Positions 43,106 through 51,905 of a stretch of DNA of 64,000 bases are shown one piece after another. The first letter of the stretch is position 1. Every line of letters starts with the position of its first letter. A program made the translations under genes and the position numbers. The notes under the pieces were generated by a model. The model was not told where the DNA came from and made no database searches. It saw only the letters and a list, made by a program, of their open reading frames with translations. Source of the DNA: Verrucomicrobiaceae bacterium (GTDB lineage: Bacteria; Verrucomicrobiota; Verrucomicrobiia; Opitutales; Intestinicryptomonadaceae); contig SUVO01000005.1 of assembly GCA_015061955.1 (NCBI GenBank), positions 82,068-146,067 on the forward strand, in the 5' to 3' direction.

Positions 43106-44368
43106 TTAATTCTTTTTCAATACGTAGTGTTTGCAATTCTTTGAAAATTCGTTTGCACCACTATGCAATCCATTCTGACCAAAGTCGATAGTTGTCTTGG
43201 TTTTAGAATTATTGTACAAAACCATAATACCAGCAGGTGGACAAACATAATCACCCAACCATGCTGTAATGAATACTGGACATTTCACACGCTTGATTGC
43301 AAAAGTAGAATCGAAATAGCGTATTGATGGCGTCCATTTGGGTCTGAATTCGCATGCCTGACGCGTTGTATTGTTATCACTAGCCCACAAATCGGTCATC
43401 CAAGGAACATGTGGTCGGCATAGTGTTATATCTTTATCGAGATAGCTCAAGAAGATAGAGCGAAATCCTCCCATACTACCACCTCGAACAGCTATATTTT
43501 TACCGTCCCATTCTGCAACATTTTTCTTTACCCACGAAAGAGTACGATAGTCGCGCAAAACCATAAACTTAAAATAACAATTTTCTGGATTTTCATTTAT
43601 CTTAGCTGATAAACCAAAACCTTTTAGCTCGCCTTTTTTGAGATTATCGTAATATGATTTTTCTCGAAGCAATTCATAAGAATGGCGCGATACTAACACA
43701 CCTATTGCATCATCTACTATGTTAGGAAGTTCGCGACCAACTCCATAACCATACAAAGCTACATTTATTGGCAACGATTTTTTTCCTGCATTCTTAGGAA
43801 TAGAAAGCCATGCTTTTGCTGGTTTACCCAAGCAATCTATTGTAAGTTCGTAAACATTATGTTTTTTCTTTGAAAATTTTTCGTTCTTTTGCATTTTGCA
43901 ATTTTCTGGAACATTTGCCAAAGCCTTCAACTGACGAGTCCAAAAGTCATCAAAATCGGCAGGTTCCTGAGTTGCATTCTTTATTTTATCAATTTCTACA
44001 CCCGCACCACCATGAAACGCTTTTTTATTCCAATGTTTTGCGTTTTTTACTTTACCTTTTTCATCTAAATAAACCACGCGAACACGCACGAAACCTGGTT
44101 TATTGCTCTTTGCAGTAAGTTTTAATGGTTCTTTCCCCGATACAACAGTTCCTGTTCGCATTGGCGCACCATCGTCTGAAGTTATAATCCACTTCAATGG
44201 AACGCCTTCTTTTACTTTATCACCATCGAAAAGTTGAATGGTAAAGTTAATATCTTCGCCACACTTATACGAAAGTGAATGTTTATCGGTATTACCCACA
44301 AAATTTAATTGTGCCCACGCAGACACAAACGCCAATATCGAAATTATACTTAATGCAATTTTTTTCAT
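43106..44368 (-). CDS. Secreted acetylxylan esterase (AXE1/cephalosporin-C deacetylase family)
   Basis: The 420-residue protein has a signal peptide (residues 1-20, ending SAWAQ) and an N-terminal beta-sandwich domain (about 21-120). The AXE1-type alpha/beta hydrolase domain has PADFDDFWTRQL, the nucleophile elbow RGGSMGG (S298), FITAWLGDYVCPP with the acidic position, and GLHSGANE with the catalytic His. These enzymes remove acetyl groups from xylan and other sugars outside the cytoplasm. The gene fits the carbohydrate-degradation theme of this region. A single terminator follows. Confidence 0.88.
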   Translation of the reverse strand: MKKIALSIISILAFVSAWAQLNFVGNTDKHSLSYKCGEDINFTIQLFDGDKVKEGVPLKWIITSDDGAPMRTGTVVSGKEPLKLTAKSNKPGFVRVRVVYLDEKGKVKNAKHWNKKAFHGGAGVEIDKIKNATQEPADFDDFWTRQLKALANVPENCKMQKNEKFSKKKHNVYELTIDCLGKPAKAWLSIPKNAGKKSLPINVALYGYGVGRELPNIVDDAIGVLVSRHSYELLREKSYYDNLKKGELKGFGLSAKINENPENCYFKFMVLRDYRTLSWVKKNVAEWDGKNIAVRGGSMGGFRSIFLSYLDKDITLCRPHVPWMTDLWASDNNTTRQACEFRPKWTPSIRYFDSTFAIKRVKCPVFITAWLGDYVCPPAGIMVLYNNSKTKTTIDFGQNGLHSGANEFSKNCKHYVLKKN

Positions 44369-44445
44369 ATTTTCTACATATTTTATGTGTTTAAGTAATA
44401 GCTGTAATATTATTCCAAATTATCAAAAGCAAGTTTTTTTACAAA

Positions 44446-46236
44446 CTATTGTTCTGATGAAGTCATAACTTCTATCAGCGAAGGACCATTCAACTGCATT
44501 GCCTGACTCAATGCCGATTGCAATTCATCTGGATTTTCAATGCGTTTTGCAAACGCTCCACATCCTTTAGCAAAATCGGCAAAATTTGGATTTACAAGCG
44601 ATGTCTCCCATACATTGAAACCTCCGGCGCGTTGTTCTAAAGATATTTTGCCAAGCTCTGAATTATTAAAAACAACAACGCAAATATTAAGATTATATTT
44701 AACGCATGTAGCAAAATCGGCAAGATATTGTCCTAAACCACCATCGCCAACAACAGCAACTACTTTACGATTGTAATATTGACCATCGGCTTCTTTTGTT
44801 GCACAAGACGCACCAATTGCCGAAGGTAAACCACAACCAATCGACCCCAAATACCACGACAACAGAAAACGTTGATTTTTTGCCTCGAAATATCTACCAA
44901 ACGAATACGCAACATTGCCAACATCTACCGATATTATCGCATTACTTGGTACTGTTTCTGTAAGTTTTTCGCACACAAATGCAGGCGACAACTTACCAAC
45001 TTCGTTTTTTGTTGCTCTCTTACGCTTTTGGGCAACCCACTCTTTTTTATTTTCGAGAATTTCTGGCATTTGATTTTGAAATTCAAATTGCTGAGCATCT
45101 ACAATTTCATCAATCTTCTTAACTGCAATAGAACAATCACACAAAACTTGAACAGAAGCATTGAACAATCTACCAAGAGCCTCTTGACGATTATCAATTT
45201 GAATTACATCTGCCGACGTACTGATTGCTGAATGACGACTAAAGCCAACACCAAACGCAATCACAACATCAGCTTTTGCCAACATATTCGATGCAATAGG
45301 TGTTCCACTTCGCCCTATAACACCACACACCAATTCTTCAGCTTCATCAATAAACCCCTTTGCTCTATAAGTTAACGCAACTGGACATTTTAATTTTTTT
45401 GCCAATGTTAAAATATTATCAGCACAATTTTCAGCACCAACTCCAACAAGAATAACAGGTCGTTTTTTACCATTTAATGCTTTTGAAATATTGTCAAAAT
45501 CATTACAACTCATTGCAACTGGTTTATTGAGAGAAATTTTTTCTACGCTTTCATATTTATTTTCTACAGCTTGCGTTTGAATATCATCGGGCATTATTAT
45601 CTGCGAAACTCCTCCGTTGCGAAGTGCATTTACATATGCCTTTTGTGCAAGTTTTGAAAAATCCGAAGTTGCAAGCATTGTTTGTTGCAAAACTGCAACA
45701 TCTTTAAATGCCGAACTTAAATCAACTTCTTGAAATATATACTGCCCCATATCCGACGATGGAACTTGACCAGTTAGGGCTATTGTAGGCGCTCTATCTA
45801 ACTTTGCATCGTACAAACCAGTCATTAAATTTGTTGCCCCCGGACCTGCAATCGTCAACGTTGCTGCTGGACGTCCTGTAAGTTTGCCATAAGCACTTGC
45901 AGCAAACGCTCCTGCCCCTTCATGACGTATTGTTATAAAATTCAAACTACCATCGCTACTACATTTTCTGATAGCATCAGCCATTCCCAAATTTGAATGT
46001 CCAACCATACCAAAAACCCATTTAAGACCACAATCTTTCAACGTTCTTACAACTATATCAGACGCCGTTTGTGATTTTTCTTCGACATTTTCAACTACAT
46101 CTTCTTCTATAATTTCAAAAAGCGATTTTGGCACATTGCAAAGCGAACATCTCCAAGAATCAGGAAGATCCACAAACTTAGTTGTTTGTTGAGAATCATC
46201 GTACACATATTTACAAATTTTACATTTTGCTTTCAT
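44446..46236 (-). CDS. Thiamine-diphosphate enzyme with N-terminal rubredoxin-like domain
   Basis: The 596-residue protein begins with a rubredoxin-like knuckle pair (CKIC at 5-8 and CSLC at 30-33, with YVYDD, DLPDSWRC and PKSLFE around them). A full TPP-dependent pyruvate-oxidase/acetolactate-synthase-type chain follows. The PYR domain shows RHEGAGAFAASAYGK, the middle domain is of the family's Rossmann type, and the PP domain has GDGGLGQYLADF with NNSELG as the TPP-magnesium motif. Reactions of this family include pyruvate oxidation and acetolactate formation. The iron domain may pass electrons from the active site to an acceptor such as a rubrerythrin. The exact reaction is not known. Confidence 0.82.
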   Translation of the reverse strand: MKAKCKICKYVYDDSQQTTKFVDLPDSWRCSLCNVPKSLFEIIEEDVVENVEEKSQTASDIVVRTLKDCGLKWVFGMVGHSNLGMADAIRKCSSDGSLNFITIRHEGAGAFAASAYGKLTGRPAATLTIAGPGATNLMTGLYDAKLDRAPTIALTGQVPSSDMGQYIFQEVDLSSAFKDVAVLQQTMLATSDFSKLAQKAYVNALRNGGVSQIIMPDDIQTQAVENKYESVEKISLNKPVAMSCNDFDNISKALNGKKRPVILVGVGAENCADNILTLAKKLKCPVALTYRAKGFIDEAEELVCGVIGRSGTPIASNMLAKADVVIAFGVGFSRHSAISTSADVIQIDNRQEALGRLFNASVQVLCDCSIAVKKIDEIVDAQQFEFQNQMPEILENKKEWVAQKRKRATKNEVGKLSPAFVCEKLTETVPSNAIISVDVGNVAYSFGRYFEAKNQRFLLSWYLGSIGCGLPSAIGASCATKEADGQYYNRKVVAVVGDGGLGQYLADFATCVKYNLNICVVVFNNSELGKISLEQRAGGFNVWETSLVNPNFADFAKGCGAFAKRIENPDELQSALSQAMQLNGPSLIEVMTSSEQ

Positions 46237-46434
46237 TGTAATAATAGGTTTGTTTTACATTTGCTTATAATCATAAAATTTATCGGAATAAGTTTTGGCA
46301 ACAAAAATTTTTATATTTAAGTACATTTTAACACAAAATTCTAAACACAAAAAAATCTTGCAAAAAACAACAGTTGAGGTAGAACTTACTTACCTATTTT
46401 AATGGGGAAATTTTTAAAACAAACAAACTAAAAT

Positions 46435-47307
46435 ATGAAAGCAAAATTATTATTATCGATATTGGCTACTTCGTTATTTGTAGCATGTACTTCAATTCAA
46501 GCAGAAAAAAAGTGTTGCTCGCCTAAGAAAGACATCTCATTACAGTTGTACTCGTTGCGTGCAGACTTCAAAAAAGACTTCGACTCAACAATTAAGGCAG
46601 TTGGAAAGATGGGCTACACAACAATAGAAGCTGCCGGATACAAAGACGGCAAATTCTATGGAAAAACTCCTGAAGAATTTAAAAAAGCTGTTGAAGATGC
46701 AGGCTTGAAAGTTCTCAGCTCGCACACTAGAAAATCGCTCTCTCCTGAAGAAATTAAATCAGGCGACTTTTCAAAATCTCTCGAATGGTGGAAGGTTGCA
46801 ATCGATGCACACAAACGTGCTGGTATGACATACGTTATCGACCCATACGAAAAATTTACAACCATCGACGACCTCAAAGCATACGCAAAATATTTCAACG
46901 AAATTGGCAAACTTGCTAAGGCTGCTGGCTTGAAATTCGGGTATCACAACCACGCTCACGAATTTAAAGACATCAACAAACAAGTTATTTTCGACTACCT
47001 CATCAACAACACTGATCCAGAACTCGTATTCTTTGAAATGGACGTTTACTGGGTAGTTCGTGGTCAAAACAGCCCTGTTGAATACTTCCGAAAATATCCA
47101 ACACGTTTCAAGCTCTTACACATAAAAGATCACAAGGAACTCGGACAAAGTGGCATGGTTGGCTTCGATGCAATTTTCAATAACTTGCCAAAGTCGGTTG
47201 AAGGTATTGTTGTAGAAGTTGAGCGCTACAATTTTGAACCTAAAGTTAGTGTTCAAAAGAGTTTCGACTACCTCAACAAGAGCAAGTTCGTTCCTTGCAA
47301 ATACTAA
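46435..47307 (+). CDS. Exported TIM-barrel sugar isomerase/epimerase-like lipoprotein
   Basis: The 290-residue protein starts with a lipoprotein-type signal (LATSLFVAC, lipobox Cys at residue 18). A xylose-isomerase-like TIM-barrel domain follows: ISLQLYSLRADF, AVGKMGYTTIEAAGY, LKFGYHNHAHEF with the metal-binding His, FEMDVYWV and LHIKDHKEL. Related cytoplasmic enzymes interconvert keto and aldo sugars or their phosphates. Secreted members are frequent in Planctomycetes, Bacteroidetes and PVC genomes and may act on oligosaccharides at the cell surface. The nearest divergent neighbour is the TPP enzyme, 198 bp away. Its substrate is unknown. Confidence 0.82.
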   Translation: MKAKLLLSILATSLFVACTSIQAEKKCCSPKKDISLQLYSLRADFKKDFDSTIKAVGKMGYTTIEAAGYKDGKFYGKTPEEFKKAVEDAGLKVLSSHTRKSLSPEEIKSGDFSKSLEWWKVAIDAHKRAGMTYVIDPYEKFTTIDDLKAYAKYFNEIGKLAKAAGLKFGYHNHAHEFKDINKQVIFDYLINNTDPELVFFEMDVYWVVRGQNSPVEYFRKYPTRFKLLHIKDHKELGQSGMVGFDAIFNNLPKSVEGIVVEVERYNFEPKVSVQKSFDYLNKSKFVPCKY

Positions 47308-47336
47308 AACGTGCGAGAACAGTGTCTCGATTGCGA
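47308..47336 (+). repeat. 29-bp direct repeat, copy 1
   Basis: The sequence starts AACGTGCGAGAACAGTGTCT at 47308 and ends in CGATTGCGA. It recurs exactly 200 bp downstream (47508-47536) with one mismatch, and its last 15 bases recur inverted at 47397-47411 with one mismatch. It begins directly after the stop codon of the isomerase-like gene. Confidence 0.85.
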
Positions 47337-47356
47337 AAAATATTTATAATAAACAC

Positions 47357-47388
47357 AAAAGAGCTTTTCATAGAAAAGCTCTTTTTTT
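47357..47388 (+). terminator. Terminator inside the repeat element
   Basis: GAGCTTTTC and GAAAAGCTC pair around ATA, flanked by A and T runs. It would end transcripts of the isomerase-like gene. Confidence 0.85.
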
Positions 47389-47507
47389 ATATAGAATCGC
47401 AATCGAGGCACCTCACAGCTTATGGAGCGTTTGTTCGGGTGGTCTGTACATAGTACTATCCCACCACTGACAAACATCTCCCTAAGCACGCGCCTCGCAC
47501 GTTTTCA

Positions 47508-47536
47508 AACGTGCGAGAACAGTGTCTCGATTACGA
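47508..47536 (+). repeat. 29-bp direct repeat, copy 2
   Basis: It is identical to copy 1 except for one base (ATTACGA in place of ATTGCGA). Its first bases also form the right arm of a perfect 10-bp hairpin with CTCGCACGTT immediately upstream. Confidence 0.85.
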
Positions 47537-47556
47537 ATTTTTTATATCATAATGAT

Positions 47557-47585
47557 AAAAGGCAATTCTTCGGAATTGCCTTTTT
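47557..47585 (+). terminator. UUCG-loop terminator
   Basis: The stem GGCAATTC / GAATTGCC has a TTCG tetraloop, an A run before it and five T residues after it. It is the second of two terminators in the repeat element. Confidence 0.8.
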
Positions 47586-47702
47586 GTATTTGTTTGAACT
47601 CGTGATGCTTGTAGCTAAAACACACTATAGCAAGCTTATTTAGTTTAGTTAGTCAAAGGAGCATTGCAAAGCAATTACCCTCGGTTCCCAATATATAAAA
47701 AT

Positions 47703-49445
47703 TTACTTTGACAAAACAACGTTAGACGAATGTTCGGTTATAAATGGTGGCAAATTACGTTTTGGTGGGAATGTTGTTGTTTTTTCAACTCTATTATTTT
47801 TCCACACCAAATTATCAACACAGAATATTTTTAGCAAAGATGTACCATCGAACATCTTAAAGGTATTATTCTCTATTTTTATATTTCGATTATATCTACT
47901 TTTTTGCCTATCTTTAGTTATACCTGCAGCAACTTCTATAACTGCATTTCCCCAACCTTTCGCATAATTACAATTTTCAAATGTATTGTTTATAATTGTG
48001 CAATCCCGAACACCACCTTGTTCAAACCAATTAGAAGCGTCGCCTTCAAAATACAAAGCTGAACCCGATGTTGAAAAATAGTTATTTTTAACCAATGTTT
48101 TTCCACGACAATTCAATAGCATTCCTCTAGCACGATTATTGCGAATTATATTATTTTGAATTACAACTTCAGGATAATTACGAATTTTTGCAATTGCATC
48201 CAACTTTTTAACGCCTTGTGGAATTGGCGCTGTTAGTACTATTCGCTTAAATTGTTTATTTATAACTTCAACAGATTTTATTTTAGCTGTTGTTTTAGTA
48301 ATCATTGAATGTCGGTCTACAAATTCAATTTCATCGCCCACTGCAAAAGTTTTAAAACCATACTGCTGACGATGCACAAGCTCTGAAATAAACGTATTTG
48401 CCGATTCTATTTTTGCCAAGCGTTCGTATATACCATGAATATTAGTGGCATCGTCCATCTGATTTTCAAACAGTGAATTTTGTAGAACTATTTTTCCTTC
48501 ACAATTTACAAAATGCGTAGCATCGGCTGAACAACTAACTATGCGATTTTTTGCCGGAGTAAACTTACAATTATCTACAACAATATTGCGTGTATTTTGC
48601 CCAATGATACCCATACCATACGCATCGTGTACTGTAACATTTTCAAAAAATACATCGCAACATTCATCTACTGCAAACATTGAGTGATAACGAGCTCCCA
48701 AGCTGAAAACAACTACATTGCCCTTTTTGAATTTTGCATTTGTATTGTACAACTTAAATTTGCGACCACCTATAAAATCGGCTCGAAACGCTCCAAATTC
48801 GTTTGCCCATACATCTGCAACATTATATTCAATAGCATTGCGTTGTGGATTAAACTCGAGCATTGAGCGATATATATAATAAGTATCGCGTTTTTGGGTA
48901 GTAGTTATACTATCTTTTTTACCCATAAACATCAAGCACCCTTGAACAATTTCAAAAGGAAAATCTGGCTTCATTTCAAGAACTGCACCACCTTTGAATG
49001 TATCTAAAACAAGTGCTTCGGTATGTCCAGAACGTACTAAATCGCAAGTGAAGTTTTTAAATTTTATATTTTTTGAATTGCGAATTAGAAATGGGTTTAT
49101 CCTACCATCAAACACAAATTTGGCTCCATTGCCATTTATTGTGATATTCTGAAAATCTATAAGTGGAAAAATTACACGCTTCAGACCTTCATCGTTATTA
49201 CTTGTAAAAACATAAACATCTGGTGCAAAATCACCACCAAACAAATATGTAGATTTTTCAAAATGTATCTCTACGTTTTTCCCGTTATAAGACTTTGCTT
49301 TTTCTAATGCACTAAGCAAAGCTGGTGTAGAATCGCCACCACTATTTTTTACCAAAATTTTATAGTTATTGTTGTCGGCTTTCTGCCCTACACACGCCGA
49401 CAACAACAACGCTACTCCGACCACCAAAGAATAGAAAAAACGCAT
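47703..49445 (-). CDS. GH110-like alpha-galactosidase, right-handed beta-helix lipoprotein
   Basis: The 580-residue protein has a lipoprotein signal (LLLSAC, Cys18). A right-handed parallel beta-helix follows, with repeated N-N-x-F/I ladder strands (NNIIRNNRARGMLLNCRG and similar). The segment CSADATHFVNCEGKI, then NQMDDATNIHGIY, is characteristic of glycoside hydrolase family 110, exo-alpha-1,3-galactosidases that act on host-type galactose-capped glycans. The length is close to the family norm. It is 5 bp from hisB on the same strand, so it may be read from the histidine transcript, an odd pairing. A pectate-lyase-like function is the alternative. Confidence 0.8.
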   Translation of the reverse strand: MRFFYSLVVGVALLLSACVGQKADNNNYKILVKNSGGDSTPALLSALEKAKSYNGKNVEIHFEKSTYLFGGDFAPDVYVFTSNNDEGLKRVIFPLIDFQNITINGNGAKFVFDGRINPFLIRNSKNIKFKNFTCDLVRSGHTEALVLDTFKGGAVLEMKPDFPFEIVQGCLMFMGKKDSITTTQKRDTYYIYRSMLEFNPQRNAIEYNVADVWANEFGAFRADFIGGRKFKLYNTNAKFKKGNVVVFSLGARYHSMFAVDECCDVFFENVTVHDAYGMGIIGQNTRNIVVDNCKFTPAKNRIVSCSADATHFVNCEGKIVLQNSLFENQMDDATNIHGIYERLAKIESANTFISELVHRQQYGFKTFAVGDEIEFVDRHSMITKTTAKIKSVEVINKQFKRIVLTAPIPQGVKKLDAIAKIRNYPEVVIQNNIIRNNRARGMLLNCRGKTLVKNNYFSTSGSALYFEGDASNWFEQGGVRDCTIINNTFENCNYAKGWGNAVIEVAAGITKDRQKSRYNRNIKIENNTFKMFDGTSLLKIFCVDNLVWKNNRVEKTTTFPPKRNLPPFITEHSSNVVLSK

Positions 49446-49449
49446 ATTA

Positions 49450-50043
49450 TTAAATAGAACCCTTTGTAGAAGGTATTTGACCTTGCATACGTGGATTTAT
49501 TGCCACTGCATTATTCAAAGCCTTCGCAAAACATTTAAATGCACCTTCTGCAATATGGTGAGGTTCGTCGCCATATTCGAGTTTTACATGTAAGTTTGCA
49601 CCAGCTTCATTGGCAAACGCCTGAAAGAACTCTTTACACAACGAAACATTGAAGTCGCGAACACGACCATCGCTATTACCTAAATCGTACACTAATATAG
49701 GACGATTACTCAAATCGACTGCAACTCGTACCAATGTTTCGTCCATAGGTAAAATAAAAAATCCATATCTATTCATTCCAGCCTTATCACCAACAGCTTG
49801 TTTAAAGGCTTGTCCTAATACGATACCGACATCTTCAACTGTATGATGATAATCTATTTCAATATCACCCTTAGCACGAATAGTTAAATCGAAAATACCA
49901 TGTCGAGTAAAAAGCTCGAGCATATGGTTGAAAAACGGTATACCAGTTTCGATATCGTACTTTCCAGAACCATCTAAGTTTAACTCGAGTTCTATTTGTG
50001 TTTCCTTAGTATTACGAATTATTTTTGCAGTTCTATTTTTCAT
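49450..50043 (-). CDS. hisB: Imidazoleglycerol-phosphate dehydratase
   Basis: I chose the ATG at 50043, which overlaps the hisC stop in an ATGA pattern; an ATG at 50055 is also in frame. The roughly 197-residue, monofunctional protein has the metal-binding motifs [13 protein letters not shown] and [11 protein letters not shown], plus [15 protein letters not shown] near the end. It dehydrates imidazole glycerol phosphate in histidine synthesis. The phosphatase half found in enteric HisB is absent, as in most bacteria. It is translationally coupled to hisC. Confidence 0.95.
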   Translation of the reverse strand: MKNRTAKIIRNTKETQIELELNLDGSGKYDIETGIPFFNHMLELFTRHGIFDLTIRAKGDIEIDYHHTVEDVGIVLGQAFKQAVGDKAGMNRYGFFILPMDETLVRVAVDLSNRPILVYDLGNSDGRVRDFNVSLCKEFFQAFANEAGANLHVKLEYGDEPHHIAEGAFKCFAKALNNAVAINPRMQGQIPSTKGSI

Positions 50044-51137
50044 AAATTTATCCATTGATTAGTTGCATCAACAAACTTCAACATTTGCTCTTGAGTACCA
50101 ATACTCAAACGTATCGACATATTTATTGAAGCTTCATTTGGGAAATAACGCAACAAAATTTTATTTTTACGCAGATGTTCAAACAAACTTTTTGCAACGT
50201 CTACGCCTTCCTTACCATCTTTCGTTTTAGGAGTAAACAGCACAAAATTTGCCGAACTTTTAAAATAACGCCAACCTAAAGAATCAAAATATCTTTCGAT
50301 GTTTTCACGCTCTTGTAAAACAAGCTGAAGTTTTTCGGCATAATAAGCGTTATCGTTTAAAGCTGCAACACCTGCTACTTGAGCAAGACGATCTAAATTA
50401 TAGCTATCGCGAACTCTATCAAGAACCTCTAATACCATAGGGTTAGCCAAACCCCAACCTATACGCATACCAGCCAAGCCCCAACCTTTTGACGATGTAC
50501 CAGTAACAATGAGATTGTTGTATTCTTCAACAAGTTTTGCTGCCGACCACCCTGCAAAAGGCGAATATGCCTCGTCTACAAGCACAATACCGTTAAAATT
50601 TTCAACAATTTTGCGAACAACTTCTTCTCCAAAACCAATTCCCGTTGGCGCATTTGGATTTACAAAGAAGAATATATTTGCACCACTATTGTTGATTTTT
50701 TCAAACGGAATAGACATATCGGCATTAAACGGAATGCTTAAAAGCTCGGTATCTTGAAGCTTTGCCAATACTGGATAAAGGCTATAACTTGGTTCTAAAG
50801 TTACAACAGTTTTTGATTTATCGCAAAAAGCTCGGATTGCCAAATTCAAGATATCATCAGAGCCATTCGCTGCAAATGCGTATTCACGCGAAACACCAAA
50901 ATGCTTTGCAATGGCTTCGCGAAGTTTTGAACTTTCGGGATTTGGATACAAACGCAACGATGCACCATCATCACCAATTTCAGCCATAATAGCTTCTTTA
51001 ACCTTTGGCGAAGGGGGAAATGGAAACTCGTTTGTATTTAATTTTACCCAATCAGAAGTATCGGGTTGTTCCCCTGGTGTATACGCTTTTACTCGCGATA
51101 CCCCCGAAGAAATTTTTGATGCAATATCTATTTTCAT
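50040..51137 (-). CDS. hisC: Histidinol-phosphate aminotransferase
   Basis: The 365-residue class I aminotransferase has [32 protein letters not shown], and the PLP lysine in [17 protein letters not shown], with a final arginine in MSIRLSIGT. It transfers the amino group to imidazole-acetol phosphate in histidine synthesis and may also serve aromatic amino acids. It sits between an unassigned gene (2-bp gap) and hisB (4-bp overlap) in a transcription unit that starts with aroC. The mix of aromatic and histidine genes is consistent with this enzyme's dual specificity. Confidence 0.93.
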   Translation of the reverse strand: MKIDIASKISSGVSRVKAYTPGEQPDTSDWVKLNTNEFPFPPSPKVKEAIMAEIGDDGASLRLYPNPESSKLREAIAKHFGVSREYAFAANGSDDILNLAIRAFCDKSKTVVTLEPSYSLYPVLAKLQDTELLSIPFNADMSIPFEKINNSGANIFFFVNPNAPTGIGFGEEVVRKIVENFNGIVLVDEAYSPFAGWSAAKLVEEYNNLIVTGTSSKGWGLAGMRIGWGLANPMVLEVLDRVRDSYNLDRLAQVAGVAALNDNAYYAEKLQLVLQERENIERYFDSLGWRYFKSSANFVLFTPKTKDGKEGVDVAKSLFEHLRKNKILLRYFPNEASINMSIRLSIGTQEQMLKFVDATNQWINL

Positions 51138-51139
51138 CT

Positions 51140-51904
51140 TTATTGGTGTGCTAATTTTACAAATTCAGAAACATCAGGTATTGGATTTTTCCGTTGCCCG
51201 TTCTGATATTTTTCAAGGTATGGGTCGGGCTTACGCTCTAAACTGAAAGGTTCTTCAGGTAAATTATCTTCGTCTAAATCAAGATCATCAACAGGATCGT
51301 ATTCATCGAAAAGCATAGAAATTCTGCGTGCTTCATCAATAGTCAATTCAAAGGTATTTGCCACGCGATTGAATTTATCCATATAAACAATAATATGTGG
51401 TTTATACTGTTTATTGAAATGCGAAACAATTTCGTTTACAGTTGCATTTGCAACACCACTGCGTTGCGATAACATAACGCAATCGGCAAAGTGCGACAAC
51501 GCTTCAACAAAACTTGCAACTTTTTTACCAAACATTTCATACATTTTACAATCGATAATCGACCACACGCGCACAAGGTTTATTTTGCCCGTATCTACAA
51601 CTGATTTAAAATTTTCAATTTCGTCAGCCAAATTCTGCGTAGAATTTGCAATATATAAAACAACATCGGTAGAAGTTTCGTCTAAACTTACAAGTTTTTC
51701 AAAGGCATCATCTGCCGACGCATATTTTACAACTTCAACATTTGCAAAACCACCTAAAATTTCATCGTCGGTTGAAGTGTTTTCGTTTTCCGACAAGAAA
51801 ACTTTCACATTCGATTCAGAAAAAGCATTTTTACAAACATCTACACACAATCCACGTCTGCCAGATTGCGCACTCGATAATATCAAATATGCTCCTATGC
51901 TCAT
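51140..51904 (-). CDS. Hypothetical protein with weak CobW/P-loop-like features
   Basis: The 254-residue protein starts with ILSSAQSGRRGLCVDVCKNAF, where a Walker-A-like loop would be expected in a CobW/ArsA-type NTPase, but the GK[ST] core is missing. Later it has VVLYIANS, then RVWSIIDCKMYEMF and HFADCVMLSQRSG, in the order of a Switch/Asp and base-recognition segment. It ends in an acidic stretch (DDLDLDEDNLPEE). I regard it as a possibly degenerate P-loop fold, with low certainty. It lies 1 bp after aroC and 2 bp before hisC, so it is firmly inside a biosynthetic operon and probably has a conserved role there. Confidence 0.55.
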   Translation of the reverse strand: MSIGAYLILSSAQSGRRGLCVDVCKNAFSESNVKVFLSENENTSTDDEILGGFANVEVVKYASADDAFEKLVSLDETSTDVVLYIANSTQNLADEIENFKSVVDTGKINLVRVWSIIDCKMYEMFGKKVASFVEALSHFADCVMLSQRSGVANATVNEIVSHFNKQYKPHIIVYMDKFNRVANTFELTIDEARRISMLFDEYDPVDDLDLDEDNLPEEPFSLERKPDPYLEKYQNGQRKNPIPDVSEFVKLAHQ

Positions 51905-51905
51905 A

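Larger units (their letters stand above)
47308..47702. repeat. 395-bp intergenic element of nested direct and inverted repeats
   Basis: From left to right: repeat copy 1; a terminator hairpin; the inverted tail of the repeat (47397-47411); a long imperfect hairpin between GTTTGT and ACAAAC arms (about 47420-47476, core GTAC-ATA-GTAC); a 24-base perfect hairpin whose arms are CTCGCACGTT and its complement (47494-47517); repeat copy 2; and a GGCAATTC-TTCG-GAATTGCC terminator. Small frames across it are not credible genes. It is richer in G+C than its flanks. It looks like a structured mobile or regulatory repeat rather than a coding gene. Confidence 0.55.

Noticed and set aside
47420..47476. 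An integron attC site in the repeat element
   Set aside because: The hairpin arms do not show the required RYYYAAC and GTTRRRY core sites, and no integrase or cassette array is present.
47219..47643. Two small plus-strand frames across the 47.4 kb repeat element
   Set aside because: They run through perfect hairpins and terminators, have no ribosome site, and the first overlaps the 3' end of a well-supported gene.
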